NCBI GenBank assembly: GCA_003586115.2
Contig: QVOM02000116.1
Location: 29,799,062-29,863,061 of the forward strand
DNA: 64,000 nt
Origin: Salvator merianae
Lineage: Eukaryota > Chordata > Lepidosauria > Squamata > Teiidae
Direction of reading: 5' to 3'
Part shown: positions 1 to 13,548 of the stretch, one piece after another
Layout: the number at the start of each line of letters is the position of its first letter
Position numbering within the stretch: position 1 is the first letter of the stretch
Notes under the pieces: generated by a model
Told to the model about the DNA's origin: nothing
Seen by the model: the letters and a program-made list of their open reading frames with translations, nothing else
The model's database searches: none
Translations under genes and position numbers: made by a program

Positions 1-1490
1 TAACTTAGGAATGGAATATAACCTGCATATTAGGTGTGTGCAACAGATTGGCTACAGATGTGTACCAAAAACTCTATGTCGAGGACTTACAGAATATGGA
101 TAGAGTAATAACTTGGCCCTTTCCACACAGGATGAGGGCCCATACTAGGAAAGGGCCAACAGACCTCCCTTTGCATAGTTCTGGGGGGTGGGGGCAAAGC
201 ATAAATCAGGCTAGGGTGCTCATAAATTGGGACAGAGCATAAATTGGACTAGGGTGCCCAAAAGAGCAACCTAGTTCATTTTACCAGTAGACATTGACAC
301 TGAGGTCTATCGGCATGCTAGGGCCTCCTTGGCCTACAATAGTGGGCCATTTTCAGAAGACACATAGCTCCCTGCTCTGATATATGGGGGACTATTTTGG
401 CAGTGCAACACAGTGAAACACTAAAATGCCCCTTTGGAACTGCAAAGGTCAGGAACTTTTGCTTCTGGCCTTTGGAAGCTCCAATGATAGCTCCAAAGTT
501 GCTGCAGCTTTTAGAGACAACAGAGGTGGGGGGCTGGCATGGGATGGGCTGTCCCAATGGGCATGGCCTGTCCTGTATCTGTAGCAACCTGTCCTAGTCT
601 GGGATGGTTGTGACACCAATGCAAATATAGGTTTATTCTCTATATGGGGAATGACCAGGAAGATAATCATGAAGCCTATTACACCTACAGATAAATATTT
701 ACACCTCTGGGATAAATAATTAAGTTTTGAAAAACAGCTGACAACAGTATCTAGAAATTTCTCATGAATTTGCACTACTGATATAATTTGCTACCCCATA
801 ATTCCTGTATATGTGTCATTTTATGTCACTGGCATCAAGAATTTCCTGTTATTTTGTTCTGTTAACAAAGAAAAAAGCAAAAACTCCAAAATCCTGACTT
901 AAAGCCTACGGCTACAAATGTAACATTCAGCATTTTAACCAATAGCCATGTATCACAGAAGGATTGCTTACTTTTAGATCATCCCTAAACACTATTAAAC
1001 AGTCTCCAACTTATTGATTCTCTGTTTCTAATATGATTAAGAAAAAAAAATATAGCTGACTTTTATTTTTTCCTCCCAACTGGGAAAAATAAGTTTTTCT
1101 TGGATACAGTATTTACAGTGGTGTAGCCTTAAATCACATCTTTGCATACAAGAGAAACTACTGAAAGGTCAAGTTATGCTATGTTTTCTTTACCAAGAAC
1201 CAGAAAAAGTTTGCTCATAAGAGATCCTCAAAAATCCCTACCACATATAACAGACGGATGTAAAAATAAATTAGTATTTTGAAATCCAGAGGGATAAGGA
1301 TATGTGTGCGCCTATGCATAGTTATAGGTTTAATCTTCCTTATAATCTTATAATTATTCCTTACAATCTTCAACAACGACAAAACATTCATAATGCAAAC
1401 TGAAGGCTAAAGAACCAATACAATTGTTTAGTTATGTACAAAAATCCTATACAGTATAGAGATTCCTCTTCCATAAATAAAACACTGCAA
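1..1490. other. Non-coding; GC-richer repeat-like block at about 120-640
   Basis: No supported gene. Positions 120-640 are richer in G and C than the flanks and contain an imperfect direct repeat: agcataaat...ctagggtgc at 198-219 and again at 236-257, spaced 38 bp. This suggests an old repeat, but I cannot name a family. The rest is AT-rich and unremarkable. Confidence 0.4.
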
Positions 1491-1546
1491 TTTATAATTT
1501 TAACAAAGGCTGTATAAATTTGTAATTTTAACGAAGGCTGTATAAA
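1491..1546. repeat. 28-bp tandem duplication, two copies
   Basis: Copy one is 1491-1518 and copy two is 1519-1546, directly abutting, with two mismatches (tttataatttt versus tttgtaatttt, and aacaaagg versus aacgaagg). Both end ctgtataaa. It looks like a local replication-slippage duplication. Confidence 0.9.
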
Positions 1547-2569
1547 GATGGCTTAAAAAGGCCATCTGTAGAGTGGGAATTTGTGGACCTTATAGAACTG
1601 GTGTGTGTGTGTGTGCTCTAGTTATATGGCAGGTGCCTCCCTGCTCTGCAGCTGTGTAACAAAAGTTGCCAGTCAGCCATTTTCAGCTGAGCATGTGGAA
1701 ATCACTTCCTGCAATTAGTCTTCTCTGCTATTACCATCCTAATGGAGGAAGCAGTGAATGAGGGCACAATCCACACTTAAGGGTTGTTTCTTGCATCCTG
1801 TGCTTAAGACCCCAAAGGCGGATTCCACCCTTTGCAGGTGGCTTGTTCGTTAGATGCGGGTGAGTTATCTGACCAGTGGGCTCCAGAGTACTTGAGTTAC
1901 ACCTTTATTCACTATGTGGATGCAGCCAAGGAAGACACATTAAAAGCCCTTAAAAGCTCTTGCTGATAGTCTGAAGACAGAAGCAAGAGAGTAATTTTAA
2001 TTCAAGGCTTGAAGTATGGTAAAATGAGACCTTTTTCCTCTAAATATTTTTTCCTCTTTTTTTTTTTTTTTAAAAAAAACAGCCTTAGGAAATGCTAGCG
2101 TTTGTTTTTTTTTTGGTCACACTGTAATACCGCTTTATCATATATTCTGAGCACTGGGGTGGGGCAGGATTCTGACAGTACCTTAGCATGCTGAGCACAT
2201 TCAAGTCTTGGTGCATTTACAATGCATCTAACTAGTGCCACTATAGACTGCAGGTTCCTCAAAACTGTGTTATTTTCTTTTCACTTCAAATATAAGACCA
2301 ATATTAGGCACAATATTAGCATTCTTTCTAAAGCACTGGGCAATTTCTTTTGCTACTTAGATTTTTACTAACATCTTTTGTGAGAGAACTATATAAAAAA
2401 AATTCTACTGTTGACAAAAATGAGCATTTGGCAAGCAACTTAATCTTGGTCTTTGCTATGTATGTTAATGAACTGGATCAACAATACCCATAATGCAACT
2501 TCATTCTGACCCACATGCCCTATGAACTAGATTTCTTTCTTTCTTTTTTTTTTTAATTCAATTTTCTTA
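1547..2569. other. Non-coding, no named repeat
   Basis: Contains a short GT run near 1600-1613 and a poly-T/poly-A stretch at about 2055-2080. Nothing else is recognisable. Confidence 0.5.
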
Positions 2570-2945
2570 AAACCAACTGTCAGCATCATGTGATGGAAGA
2601 GATGAAAAATGAAAATGAGCAATCCTGCTGTGCAGGTGAGTGACCTGTGGGAGACAGCTCTGCCTGGTAGGATTTTTACACGTACCATCAGACACAGACC
2701 AATTGATTAGATCATCTTATTCTCGCCACCAACCAGGCTCAAGAGACTAATTAGAGAAAGTACTGCCTGCGCAGGCACCCCATTGACACCTAATTTGCTC
2801 AGCCAAAGCCTTTGGGGAGAATGTATTATCTCTGCAGCTGCACTTCATGCATTTCTGATTTGAGGCAGAAGCAAGAAGCACTTCATCACGCTTCTGAGCA
2901 AACTGAATGCAAGAAACTTTAAGTGCTAAATACAAGCAGAAACAA
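2570..2945. other. Candidate conserved non-coding element
   Basis: No repeat signature or coding potential. The segment is dense in homeodomain-type cores (ctaattag, cctaatttg, accaattgattag) and contains a perfect 14-bp palindrome TGCCTGCGCAGGCA at 2764-2777, whose centre TGCGCA resembles the NRF1 half site. This texture is common in deeply conserved vertebrate enhancers. The call is inference only. Confidence 0.25.
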
Positions 2946-4839
2946 ATTAAAGCTGGCTAGCCACTTAGAAATTTCATTTCCCTTCCCACTCCCATTCATA
3001 TGCACATAAATACCACCTATATTTAGATTTTTCTATCAGAACATGTGGATAGAAATATATATTTTATAAACTTTAGATCACAAACCAATATTCTGCAAAC
3101 ATGCTTTTTTCCTTCATTCTTTCAAGAACAATGGGTTTTCTGCATTTTCTTGCTTCTAGCTTTAAAAGTAAATGTCAGTTCAACGTTACAATTTTTCCTC
3201 AGGCCAGGATCACTGTAGGCAGCTGCTTATTAGCAAAGTTGTTCTTCCTAGCTGTAGAAATGTTAAGCAATGAGGTTGACTTAATAGATGTAGTGCTGGC
3301 AATAACAATTCTAATCTGATTATATCTACTGTATAAAGAATCTGTTCCCATGTTAAACCATGCACACATTTTATTGTTTATTTATGCTGAGTGAAGCTCA
3401 GCAGAGCTTAACTTTATACAGATACATGTTTGGGCAAGTTTTTATTTCATTTTTCCTATTCTTGAACTAATACAGAGGTAATTTATTGGGCTTACTTCAA
3501 TTTAAAAAATGTGAACAAAATGTGAACTGTAAGCTTAGTTTCAAAATAACCAAAAAGATGGTAAGGAGAAGTAGGGAAAAACAGAATAGCAAAAAAAACA
3601 TCTCCCCAGCAGCATAAGCCAAAGTGACAGGCCTGTTAGAAAGACATGCCAGCTCTATATTCAACTGCATTTGCTGGGGTTGTCACACTCATACTGTGGT
3701 AGACAGCTGTAATGCTTCAAATAGCGATTCCACAATCCAAGATCCTTATGACAAATTAAACAGTAAAATAAAAATAAACAAGCAATAGTAAAATGGAAGA
3801 AGTTTTCACAGACTGCACTGTTTCCTGAGTCCAAATGTATCTATATCTATGTATATATTAAGCTACCAAACAGTGGTGTATGTGAGAAAGAGTAAGAAAA
3901 GGAATGAATGTAAACAACAAGGTCAGACAAAAAGGAAGAAGAGTAGAGAAGGTGATAAGAAGAGGCATCTCGTAGACAATAAAGTAATCACATACAATTA
4001 ATGTATGTAATGTGATTTTGAAAAACCATTTCCATCATTGAGTCTATTGTACCAATGATGGCACTTAAGCACCTGATGAAGTATAATCTAGGTGTATCAC
4101 ATAGTAGTCTGTTTCAGAGTGTCCTTGGTATAGATAAGTGATATTTATGGATGTGGTCTTCTGACGACGTCACTAGAACAGACACAGGGCCAGAGCCTGC
4201 ATCTGGACTGGGCACAATGTCTACTACTTTGATCTCTATTGCATGGTCTTTGATCCCTATCTGCAAGCAAATACTGTACAGACCTAGCACTTATGTCCTA
4301 TGAGAAGGAAGCATCATTATCTAGTATGAGCCACAGATCATTAAATGTATTATTCATGACCTAGGCTCCACCTTGCACAACAGTAGCTTCAGCTGGGACT
4401 CCTAAGAACTGGTAGTCTATCACTTTGCTCCAAGGTTTGTTTTAGATATCAAACTGAATTTATTTATTTATTTAAAATATTGGATGAGCCCTGTATAGTA
4501 CTGCCAAGGCAGCCTGATACAAATTGTGTTTGTATAATGAATACTGAACAGGTTTGCCTTAAAGGGATAGAGCTCTCCCTCAGTCGACAATCTGATTTTA
4601 AAGGCAACAGTGAGGGTGATATGGGTAGGAAGTTTATATGAGGCATAAGTGGTACAAGGTCGCTTGGGCCTGAACATTATTTAGAGGTCCATAGGTAATG
4701 CTAGCATTTCAATCCCTTCATATAATAGGCAAATGAAGTTGTTCTTCCATGTTTGGTCTGGTCCATGTGGTCCTCCTGAAAAAGGTGTACTATTCTTGGT
4801 GTTGGTTCCTGAACCACCATTCTCACTAAATGTCCAGGA
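2946..4839. other. Non-coding, mostly unassigned
   Basis: AT-rich sequence with no gene. At 4460-4482 there is a (TTTA)n tract of the kind that forms reverse-strand LINE 3' tails here, followed by sequence to about 4680 that I cannot assign. Nothing is seen from 2946 to 4440. Confidence 0.4.
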
Positions 4840-5340
4840 GTACCTATAATAACTTCAGCTGTTCCTGAACAGTGATAGCCTGGTCACAGTGATCCAAGCA
4901 TTAGATATACACTTAAATTGTAGCTAATGCAAAATGCAGAAAGCAGGCTGCATTACTATGAAAATATTACCCAAGGAACGTGGGTCAAGTTTAAGGTTTT
5001 TCTTTAGCTTGGGACATTCAAACAACTTGCTACTATGCTATCCCATATAAGAATTGCTAGACAGGATTTCCAAGCTGCATATGTGGAGAGCCATTTAGTA
5101 TTAGTGCAAGGGTCTTTTCTCCTGTGACACTGTTTCTGATATGGTTTCCCCTCCTCAAATATGATAAATGACACCTCTGTTGAGTTTTTAACACCTACTT
5201 AAAACACACTTGCTTCCGTTGCTGAGATCATTTGTCTGACTTCAGACTACTCTTTTTATTGTGATGGTTTTGAATTTTTACTGTCGTTATTTTCTAATTG
5301 GTTTGTGGCATGACCGAGATTTAAAAAAAAAAATTAAAAT
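4840..5340 (+). mobile_element. L2/CR1-group LINE fragment, 3' part
   Basis: Degraded plus-strand remnant. It reads like the RT C-terminal region of the other L2/CR1 copies in this window (tggtcacagtgatccaagc, then aaaatgcagaaagcaggct), continues with an 'aacacctacttaaaacacac' tail segment and ends in A-rich sequence near 5320-5335. All frames are broken. Confidence 0.6.
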
Positions 5341-8309
5341 GATATAATAATGATTTAAATCAAGTTGGCATGATGATATTATCACCCTATATTTCCTAGC
5401 TACTTTATATCCAGTTTGAAAACCTATGTTTGAGAATCTATTTTACAAATAGTTAATATAAACTACTACAGATTTTCTGGCATCCTCTTTAGAATGAACA
5501 TGCTTGAATTTTGAACCCTCTAGAAGAAACAGCACATTTGGAAGAAAGCTCAGCTCTCATGCACTTGTTTCAATGGACAAGGCCTGGCAGAGGCATTTAA
5601 AAATATCAGATGATCTTCTATTTGAATTCTCCAAGTAGTGAAGGTACTGTTATAACATTCTTTTCAGCATTTGGGGGGATCAGTTCTTACATCAACACTT
5701 AGAAACATGACACATCCTTAAGATATGCATACAATGATGGTTTCTGCAGTAAATGATCAAGGCAAGTGAATAGTGAAAAACCTGATATAGTCAGTAGGAT
5801 TTGTAGAAATGTTTGGACATTTTTTTAAACTCCTCTTACGCTAGACGTAAAAGAATGCAGGAATGAAAATGGATAAAATAAGTACATCTGAATGCCAGTT
5901 AATCCATTGAATCTCTCTTAAAGCTCCTATATGCAGAATACCTGCAACAATGGGTTAAATACATCAAGTGTAAACATTCAAAGACAAGAGACAGATTAAA
6001 AGGCTACATGAAAAGTCTGCTGGGGGGGAAATGGACCCATGCTGCTAGAGCGGCACCCAGCAGTTATTTCTCCATCAAGCAATGGCAGTACAGTTCATTC
6101 TAATATATAACTAATCAGGCTTTATCATAGTATGAGAATGTCTACTTCTTTTTTAAAAAATGGCTTTGAATCCATAAAATGGTTTCAGAGGGGAAAAGAG
6201 AAAGAGAAATTCTTCTCTAGTGCCAAAGCAAACACTAGTTTTATAAATATGCATGGAAACCCTGCTAGCCATGTCAGGAGGCTCCAGAAGAATACGTATA
6301 TGTGAGACGAAGTTTATGTCTGGTAAAGTGAACTTAATGTAACACACCTGGCAAAGGTCTCTCTCTAGAACTATCTATATTACTGAAATACTTTCCCCCC
6401 AACAACCGGTATAAACCAAGGTCACAGAAGAAAACTATAGTGCCTGGACACTGCATTGGAAAGTAGCCATTTGTAACACCTACACAATATTAAGGTATTA
6501 ACTGGCTATCTAACCAGGTGCTATTTTCTGAAACAAATACTTGCATGATACATAAAGTGATTCGAGTTTTAATTTTATCTTGTTCTCTGAAATGTTCAAT
6601 TAATCTCCTCTTATTTCCTTCACATATATAGTGTTTTAATAGGCTGAGATAAAAAAAAATCCTGTTTGAATTGAGGGAGGTCTAATTCTTCACTCATTAT
6701 CTATTTTTCCTAACTAAGGAAATAAGCAAAACAATAACAAATTACAGATTTTTTTTCTCCAAGAAAATATTGATAAAGCTTCTAACATTTTTGGAGTAAT
6801 AAACATTTTTTTTTAAATAAAGTTTTACACAGATATTAATGTCACTAAATAAGAAGGTAGTAAAATTACTTGATGAAAAATGAAAGACATTTATGAGGTA
6901 AGATGGCAGTTTGAATATACACTCCAAATTTTCAGCTAAAATAATTTTGCCTCCCCACTAAAGAGAAGCAATGTTTAGTAGAAACAAACTGATTTTTTAA
7001 AGAGATAATTCTCCACTATATTTGATTTTCGAGAAAAAGAAGTTTGTGTAATTTGTAGTGGTGGGTATTTATCCAGTTAAAAAACTTGAAGCAGTTAATC
7101 TGCTCAGCATGAAGGTAATGACAAAAAAAAATCTAAACAAATGTGGAAGCTATATTAAATTACAATTATGATAGCTTTGCAAGAGACAGTGATAAATCAT
7201 GGGGAAAAAGTAACACCACTGGACAGTCAGTGGAGTCCTGGCATCTAAATCACATTATTTTAACCCAGAGCAAGAGTTTTAAAGCACATTAATTTTTTAT
7301 TAGGTTTTTTATTTTAAAAGTAATAAAGTATTCTATGCATGAAATAATACAGGCAGATCACAATTAATTTCAATTATTAAGATGAAAAAATTTCAGATTG
7401 CGTATTTAAGATGCAGTTTGAAAGATTGTGACTTTTAGGATTTAAGAGTCTTATTAAAAAGGAACAAAGGCTTTACAAAGTGTATATTTTTAAACAGTCT
7501 GCAATATGTCTTGAATACCTTGATAGTATGTCTTAAAGATTATCCAAAGTTATACTTCTTAAATATTTATTTTTAGAGTAATAACCATGGTAGGTCTTGT
7601 GTGTTTGTCTGAAGACCTTTCTTTTAGGACAGAAATGTTAGTCTATGAGGTTTCCTCTACACATGGCAGGCAGCTGTCAGAACCAGTGTGAAGGGTTAAA
7701 GGTTAGTGCAGCTGCTCTGTTAAATCCAAGGGTTCCATCAACATCTCAGAATACCTGCCGAGTGGAAGCTGAGAGACCACAGATTAGAGTACATTGGTGC
7801 CTACATATAAGGTCACTTTGTGCCTATCAAAGTGATAAAAACTGCCAGACTGTACAATACATTTAACTGTGGTCTGTACTCAAAGAAAATAGGCATGTGG
7901 ATAGCAGTTTAACATTTCAAGCTACTGTTAAAAACATATATTGACTGTGGACATATGTTATAGAAATCTTGCCTGTGCAGTAGTTTTCAATAGATCTTTT
8001 AAGTTAAGCGCTGATCATACCAAATAATATTTGGTGAAAAGAGGTGAGGGAAGATACCACATAGAAAGTAGAAGCTTGCATGTAAAATATCTATGAACTA
8101 ATGCCTATAATTTATGTTCCTATTGATTGGTTTCACTAGAATTAGTATTTTTGGGGCGAAGCAAATCATCCACTTGGAACTCACAGATGAAAATGCAATT
8201 TGGTGCATAGAAACATGGAGAGGAAAAGGGTTATGTACCCCACCCACTCCAAATTATCATCTCTCAAAGCAGATTCTAAAGAAAGCAAAGGAGTTATATG
8301 CTTATGCAA
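5341..8309. other. Non-coding, no recognisable feature
   Basis: Three kilobases of AT-rich DNA with only short poly-A/poly-T runs. No repeat family, RNA gene or credible exon is visible on either strand. Confidence 0.5.
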
Positions 8310-8410
8310 CATCTATCTATTTATTTAAAATATTTATATATCGCTTCCCATTACAATATAATATTGAAGTGGTTTACATAACATGAGAAATAAAACCAAC
8401 TACAATCATC
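8310..8410 (-). mobile_element. L2/CR1-type LINE 3' tail
   Basis: On the minus strand this reads gtaaaccacttc...gcgatatataaatattttaaataaata, the typical end of these LINEs: a 'gcggtatataaat' motif followed by (ATAAA)n. Only the extreme 3' end remains. Confidence 0.65.
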
Positions 8411-11400
8411 ATAGTTATATAAAAACACAATTAAAATCAGGGACAGGGGAAATGAAGAAACATTCACTCTAGAAAGCCTGGGTAAAATGATAAGTCTTCA
8501 AAATGATTTATTTAAGAAAATAATTATACTGCCCATTACAGCAGTACAACTGAAACTATAAAACCCCAGTCAATTGCCTAAACTCAAGCGAACAAGCGGA
8601 TTTTTCACCAAGTGTTGAAACACAGTAATGCTTAGAAATCACATTTGTGCTGCTTCATGTTTCATGATGGGAAAAAGGCAGACTATAAATATTTAAAAAC
8701 TGGAACCAGGAAAAAAAAGAAGTATTCACATTTATGACTAGAAATAACAGAATGAGATCCCCTGTCTGCCTGTGCAACTCCCCATCCTATCAATGCAAAT
8801 TTTGTATTATTTCAATTGTGGTTATTCCTTGTGTAGCCATGTGCTTAGCTGGGTTTGCATTTTAGAACAAGATATTTTCTGGAACACTGTGGAATGTGGG
8901 GCCCCTTGCTTGGTTGAATATGGTCATACATGGCTTGCTTCTGATAGATTTTTTTAAAAAATGCATTTTCGATAAGCACAGCAATAAATGATGCTTACAA
9001 GTTACACTATTATATCAGAGAAATGGAATGAATGACATAGATACACAATTTATAAATGCATCTTGCATTTTAGATGGAGTAGCTGAACTGCCCCATTTGG
9101 TAGAATTGTTTGTTATATTTTAGAGATGTAGTTCTTTCTTGGCCACTGTAACAATTTTACTTGCGTCTATTATATATTGTTTGTTGTAAGTAAGTAAAAA
9201 AAATAAATAAATGGTCCATTGGTCTGGGAGCAACAAAAGAATAAACATGACCGATAATACTATGCATATTGTGACACACTGCCATTTTACTTCAGTGTTA
9301 CAGCAATCTGTAGTTTTTCTGTGACTGTTGGAATCAAGCTTTGCAGAGATCACTGATGAGTGATCACAAAAATACTGTTCTCTCCCTACTGTCCCTCAAG
9401 CAGCAGGGATCAAATAACTGTTTCTCAGCTGCTGTTCTTTTAAACTAAAACATCTTCACACTACATGTATCTGTGGCAGGTTGGTACCTGTTTCCTCAAT
9501 AATGTTTTATTTTTAAGACCCCCAACCTCGGATCACTAGGATATTCTGAAGAAAAGGGCTGACATGTTTCACAGATTTGACTTGGATCCTTTAGGTGTGT
9601 AAAATTTGTGTTCAGGGGGCCTACTTTGCTTGTCTTCAGCAACTTTGCTCTACGTGATTCAGTTAACAAATTACAAAAGCAACTAATATGACTTTTTCAT
9701 TACCTAGCTATTATTGTTTAACAACTGGTTCTCACAAAGTAGTGCTTGTTGGTTTCTCTTCAGACTGAATATTGTAAAAATTGGATTGGTATGAATCAGG
9801 GAAAATAGTTCTGCATATGGCTGTGCAATAGGTGTAGTGGTATTACACAACCCTCATGTTTCTGTACAAACGTTTGCACAAGTGCAAGAACCTTCTTCAG
9901 AAACATTTAGCAATGATTCTAATATGTTTTAGTACAATTACTATTGAGCACTCCAGTTTATTATTCAACAGGGAGATGGAGGATTGGAAAAAAATGTATT
10001 GCATAAATTATGTTTTTTAAATATGTTATTTGATACTGTATAGCAAGCTTAAGACTCATATTTCCTGCTAAAACAATTATTTGATGCAAAAATGTCTGAA
10101 CTAATATCTGTGTCTAATGACAGAAACAGTGAATTAAGTCAGCATCAGTCTTCACTATACCCCTAACATTAAAAATTTGGAACTGGGGAGGCAGATGAGG
10201 GCAAATAAACAACTAATGTAAACCAACACGTAAAAAATAATTACCAGGAATGTGACAGGTTCCTGGTAAGAGGCACTTTTGAAACATTCATTTTGACTCC
10301 TCTGTGCTAGGAAGCAAGGACATTTCTAAGCTGCGTATTTCATGAGATAAGTCTCCATACCCAAATCCAGGTTTTCAGGAAACACATTAATCATCCCAAA
10401 TTCAGGGCTTGTTGGCTGGTTTGTCTTCACATAATTGCTATTCATGGCATTATGAGATCAGCTTTGTTTCTGTTTACAAAAGCCATTTTGTGAGAAAACC
10501 ACTTCTGTGTTTACTTAAAGTGAAGTATGATTTGGGGTAAAGGGAACATGACGATCCACTATCTTTCACTGTAGCAACTAACATGTTGTCCAAAGTCTAC
10601 ATCTATATAACTTAATAAAGTTATGAAATAAAATTATGAAAAGGTTATTGCAATTTGCTTGAGTTATTCACTAGTTTAGATTTCATATACCCAAATTTGG
10701 TAAACAATGTTGTCATAACAGCTTATTTAAAAAAAAGGGAATTTTTTAGTAAAGATGAACCAACAGACTGAGTTCTTAACCACACTGAAGACCAGTAGAT
10801 ATATGGTGCAAAAGAATCCATTGAAGAAGAAACGAGGAGCAGAATAGATGACGTAAATAGTATCTTAATAATTTGCATTGATTTGCAGTTCCTCCTTGAA
10901 TGAAAAGCTGTTTATCTCTAGGTAAAAAAAATCCTTTTTACTTTTTACTTCATGCAGGCCAGGAGGAAGATTCACAAAATGACCAGCAATAAATATCAAT
11001 GTTCACTGATATTGTCCTATAAGGCTGCTAACCAGACTGTTCCTCTCTGTAACAAGTGTATATGTTTCTAATATGAAGTTCATGCTTTAAGTGGAATATA
11101 TCTGCAATTGTGATATCTTTAGGATTATTCCAGACAATTAATTTTGTTACCTACCCCATCTGGTGAAGACTGGGATATAAATGCAGCACACAACTAAATA
11201 AAAGTTTAAACATCAGTCTATATTGTAATCACTATATTTGTGCTATAGTTAATATCCAGCATGAAATGAGGTCAGGATCTCAATGGAAATTAATTTTTAA
11301 GCAGGTCACAGAAAACAATAAATCATGTTAGGAATTCTAAGGTAGCAATAAAGTAAAAGCAAAAGTAGTCACACTGGTTCTACATAACTTAAGGAGAATG

Positions 11401-11730
11401 TATACACTATTTAAAGCAGACAGGAGAAAGATTATATGAAATTATATATTGGGTATCTTATTTCAGCACCACTGAGTTATAAGGAGAAGAAACATTTAAT
11501 AGCCTACATAGCATCTGTCAGTTTATACTACTTAATGCCAGATCTGGATATGCAAAGCTTGAATAAAAAGTGCTAATGAACTGCAAAGAGAAACCTTGAA
11601 GCTAGAAACTGCAAAACAACTTAATTAACGCATATGACACTTTTTTTGAATTGAAGCCAGAAATAACCTATTGCTCAACTATTTTGTGAATTTAATTTTA
11701 TAGTAGGGCCAACTACATTATACAATTCAA
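8411..11730. other. Non-coding, no recognisable feature
   Basis: AT-rich sequence. A short GTAA/ATAA run lies at about 9185-9212. No gene or repeat family can be recognised. Confidence 0.5.
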
Positions 11731-11741
11731 AAAGAGGGGGG

Positions 11742-11779
<38 letters not shown>

Positions 11780-11780
11780 T

Positions 11781-11847
<67 letters not shown>

Positions 11848-11848
11848 G
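11731..11848. repeat. Compound microsatellite G(n)-(GA)n-(GAAA)n
   Basis: A run of G leads into about 17 GA units and then about 18 GAAA units. The plus strand is entirely purine, so the tract could form triplex (H-DNA) structures. Confidence 0.97.
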
Positions 11849-12740
11849 TCATACAACCCTGACCTTATGGTGCTCAAAAAGTACCTGCTAATACTTACAA
11901 CTATCTACTTCTACAAAAAGCAGTTGTTCAGGTATGTGGTGTGGTGACTAATTTGCATCATGCAGGGTCAATGAGTAACTATAATTTTTATGCTGTTATT
12001 TCTGGTATAGAAGATAACAGAAGTAATTACTATAAATGGCACCTGGGAGAAGAACTTTGTGAGGAAAATCATCTCTGATTTTCCTGAGGCTTTTTTGTTT
12101 TTGTAAAAGAAAAACTGACCATTTGTTAAAAATTTTAGTTTGTTTAACAAACAGTATGACATTTTAGATAAAGGTTTCAAAGATACAAGTAACTAATTAA
12201 ACAGACACAAGTACTTCAGACTGGCAAAAATAATACAGGTAATAAAGGATGAATTTCACTAAGTTGTTTTTCAGTGATCCAGGGAAGAAAGAAAAGAACA
12301 ACATATAAGTGATGGCCACATAGATCTTTCTAAGTGGGAACACGTATTTTTTTTCTCATGGAAATGTTACTAAAATTAAATACTACTGAGGCTATCACAT
12401 TTAGGACAACTCAACATGGTATACTCAGTATGATGTTCAGAATCTATACTCACACTCCATGGCTAATTAAAACTGCTGCCAGATGTATGGATACCTTTAG
12501 TAATATGAAATTGATTTAAGGTAGAAAGTTTTAATAAATGTGATGGCCCCATCTGCGATAAACAATCCATTTGGTGTTATTCCAACAGAACTCAACATAT
12601 TCTCTGTTCTCTATTCTGGAATAATGATAGCAGGTTACCTTCAAACTAGAAAGTCCCATGTCCAAGGGAATCCAAGGGACAAGTCAGGCTTACTGAGATA
12701 GAGAGGATTAAGTAGTACAATCACTCAAGCTGGTTAGGCT
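11849..12740. other. Non-coding, no named repeat
   Basis: AT-rich. At 12545-12625 there is a 'ggccccatctgcgataaac' start and a 'tattctggaataa' motif that resemble the inverted-repeat elements elsewhere in the window, but no pair of termini is visible. Confidence 0.35.
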
Positions 12741-12860
12741 GATTTATTTTATTTTTATTTATTTGTATTTACATCCTGCCCTATACCACATGGTCACAGG
12801 GCAGGTTACAACAAATCTAAAACCAGTACAAAGAAAATTAAAAACAGAGCTAAAACAGAT
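12741..12860 (-). mobile_element. L2/CR1-type LINE 3' tail
   Basis: Starts with (TTTAT)n and then 'tacatcctgccctataccacatg', with 'cagggcaggttaca' behind it. This is the reverse complement of a LINE 3' end with gggcaggat...aaata. It is one of at least five such tails in the window. Confidence 0.6.
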
Positions 12861-13204
12861 TAAAGTCAAATAAAGTTTGAGTAAAATTATATATTATTTT
12901 ATCAGGTTCGAGGGTCTGAAACAGATTCTGCAGAATCTTCACTCAAATAGGAAATGAAAGAGAGCTAGGTGCTTACTAGTCAGATCAAGCTAACCGTTTG
13001 AAACTTAGCCTGCATCCATTACTAGTCCTGCAAGTCAGAAAGCAGTGTGGTGTTCTGCTGCATATGTTGATGAATGACAATGTCCAACAGCCCCAGCCAG
13101 CACTGACACTGGTTGGTTGCTTTAGATGTGCACAAAGCTAGAATATCTTTCACTGTACCAAAATATATACTTTAAAAGCAAAATTTAACAAGCGACATAT
13201 TTTA

Positions 13205-13320
13205 AAATTGCTATGCTTATATTTATTTGTATTTCTATCCCATCCTATACCTGAAGTCTCAAGGCCTGTCACAATAAAATCATAATAAAAGCAAATAAAA
13301 AAGAATTAAAATAGTTACAA
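13205..13320 (-). mobile_element. L2/CR1-type LINE 3' tail
   Basis: tatttatttgtatttctatccc followed by a diverged 'caaggcctgtcacaataaaa' segment, in the same orientation and layout as the tail at 12741. The 350 bp between them (12861-13204) are unassigned, except for a 'ccaacagccccagccagca' motif at about 13084-13102 seen in squamate hAT-like repeats. Confidence 0.5.
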
Positions 13321-13504
13321 AGCCTGCATAGGGAGAAGATGTTTTTACATACAGGGCTTGAAATGATCACATAGAACAGATCCCTCATGTTCTTGTTTCC
13401 TAAGTTATCAAGAAGAGTAAGCTTACTCAGCTAGTAATTATAGTGCCATCTTAACCCAAACTCCCACAACATAGACTTAAAGTAGGAGCCATGCCAAGTC
13501 AAAA

Positions 13505-13548
13505 GGAAATATAATGCCAAAACCCAGGAAATATAATGCCAAAACCCA
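13505..13548. repeat. Perfect 22-bp tandem duplication
   Basis: 13505-13526 and 13527-13548 are identical (begins ggaaatataatg, ends aaaaccca). Perfect identity in otherwise unremarkable DNA indicates a recent duplication. Confidence 0.97.

Noticed and set aside
13505..13548. Possible CRISPR-like repeats
   Set aside because: Two abutting copies without spacers in vertebrate DNA. It is a simple tandem duplication.
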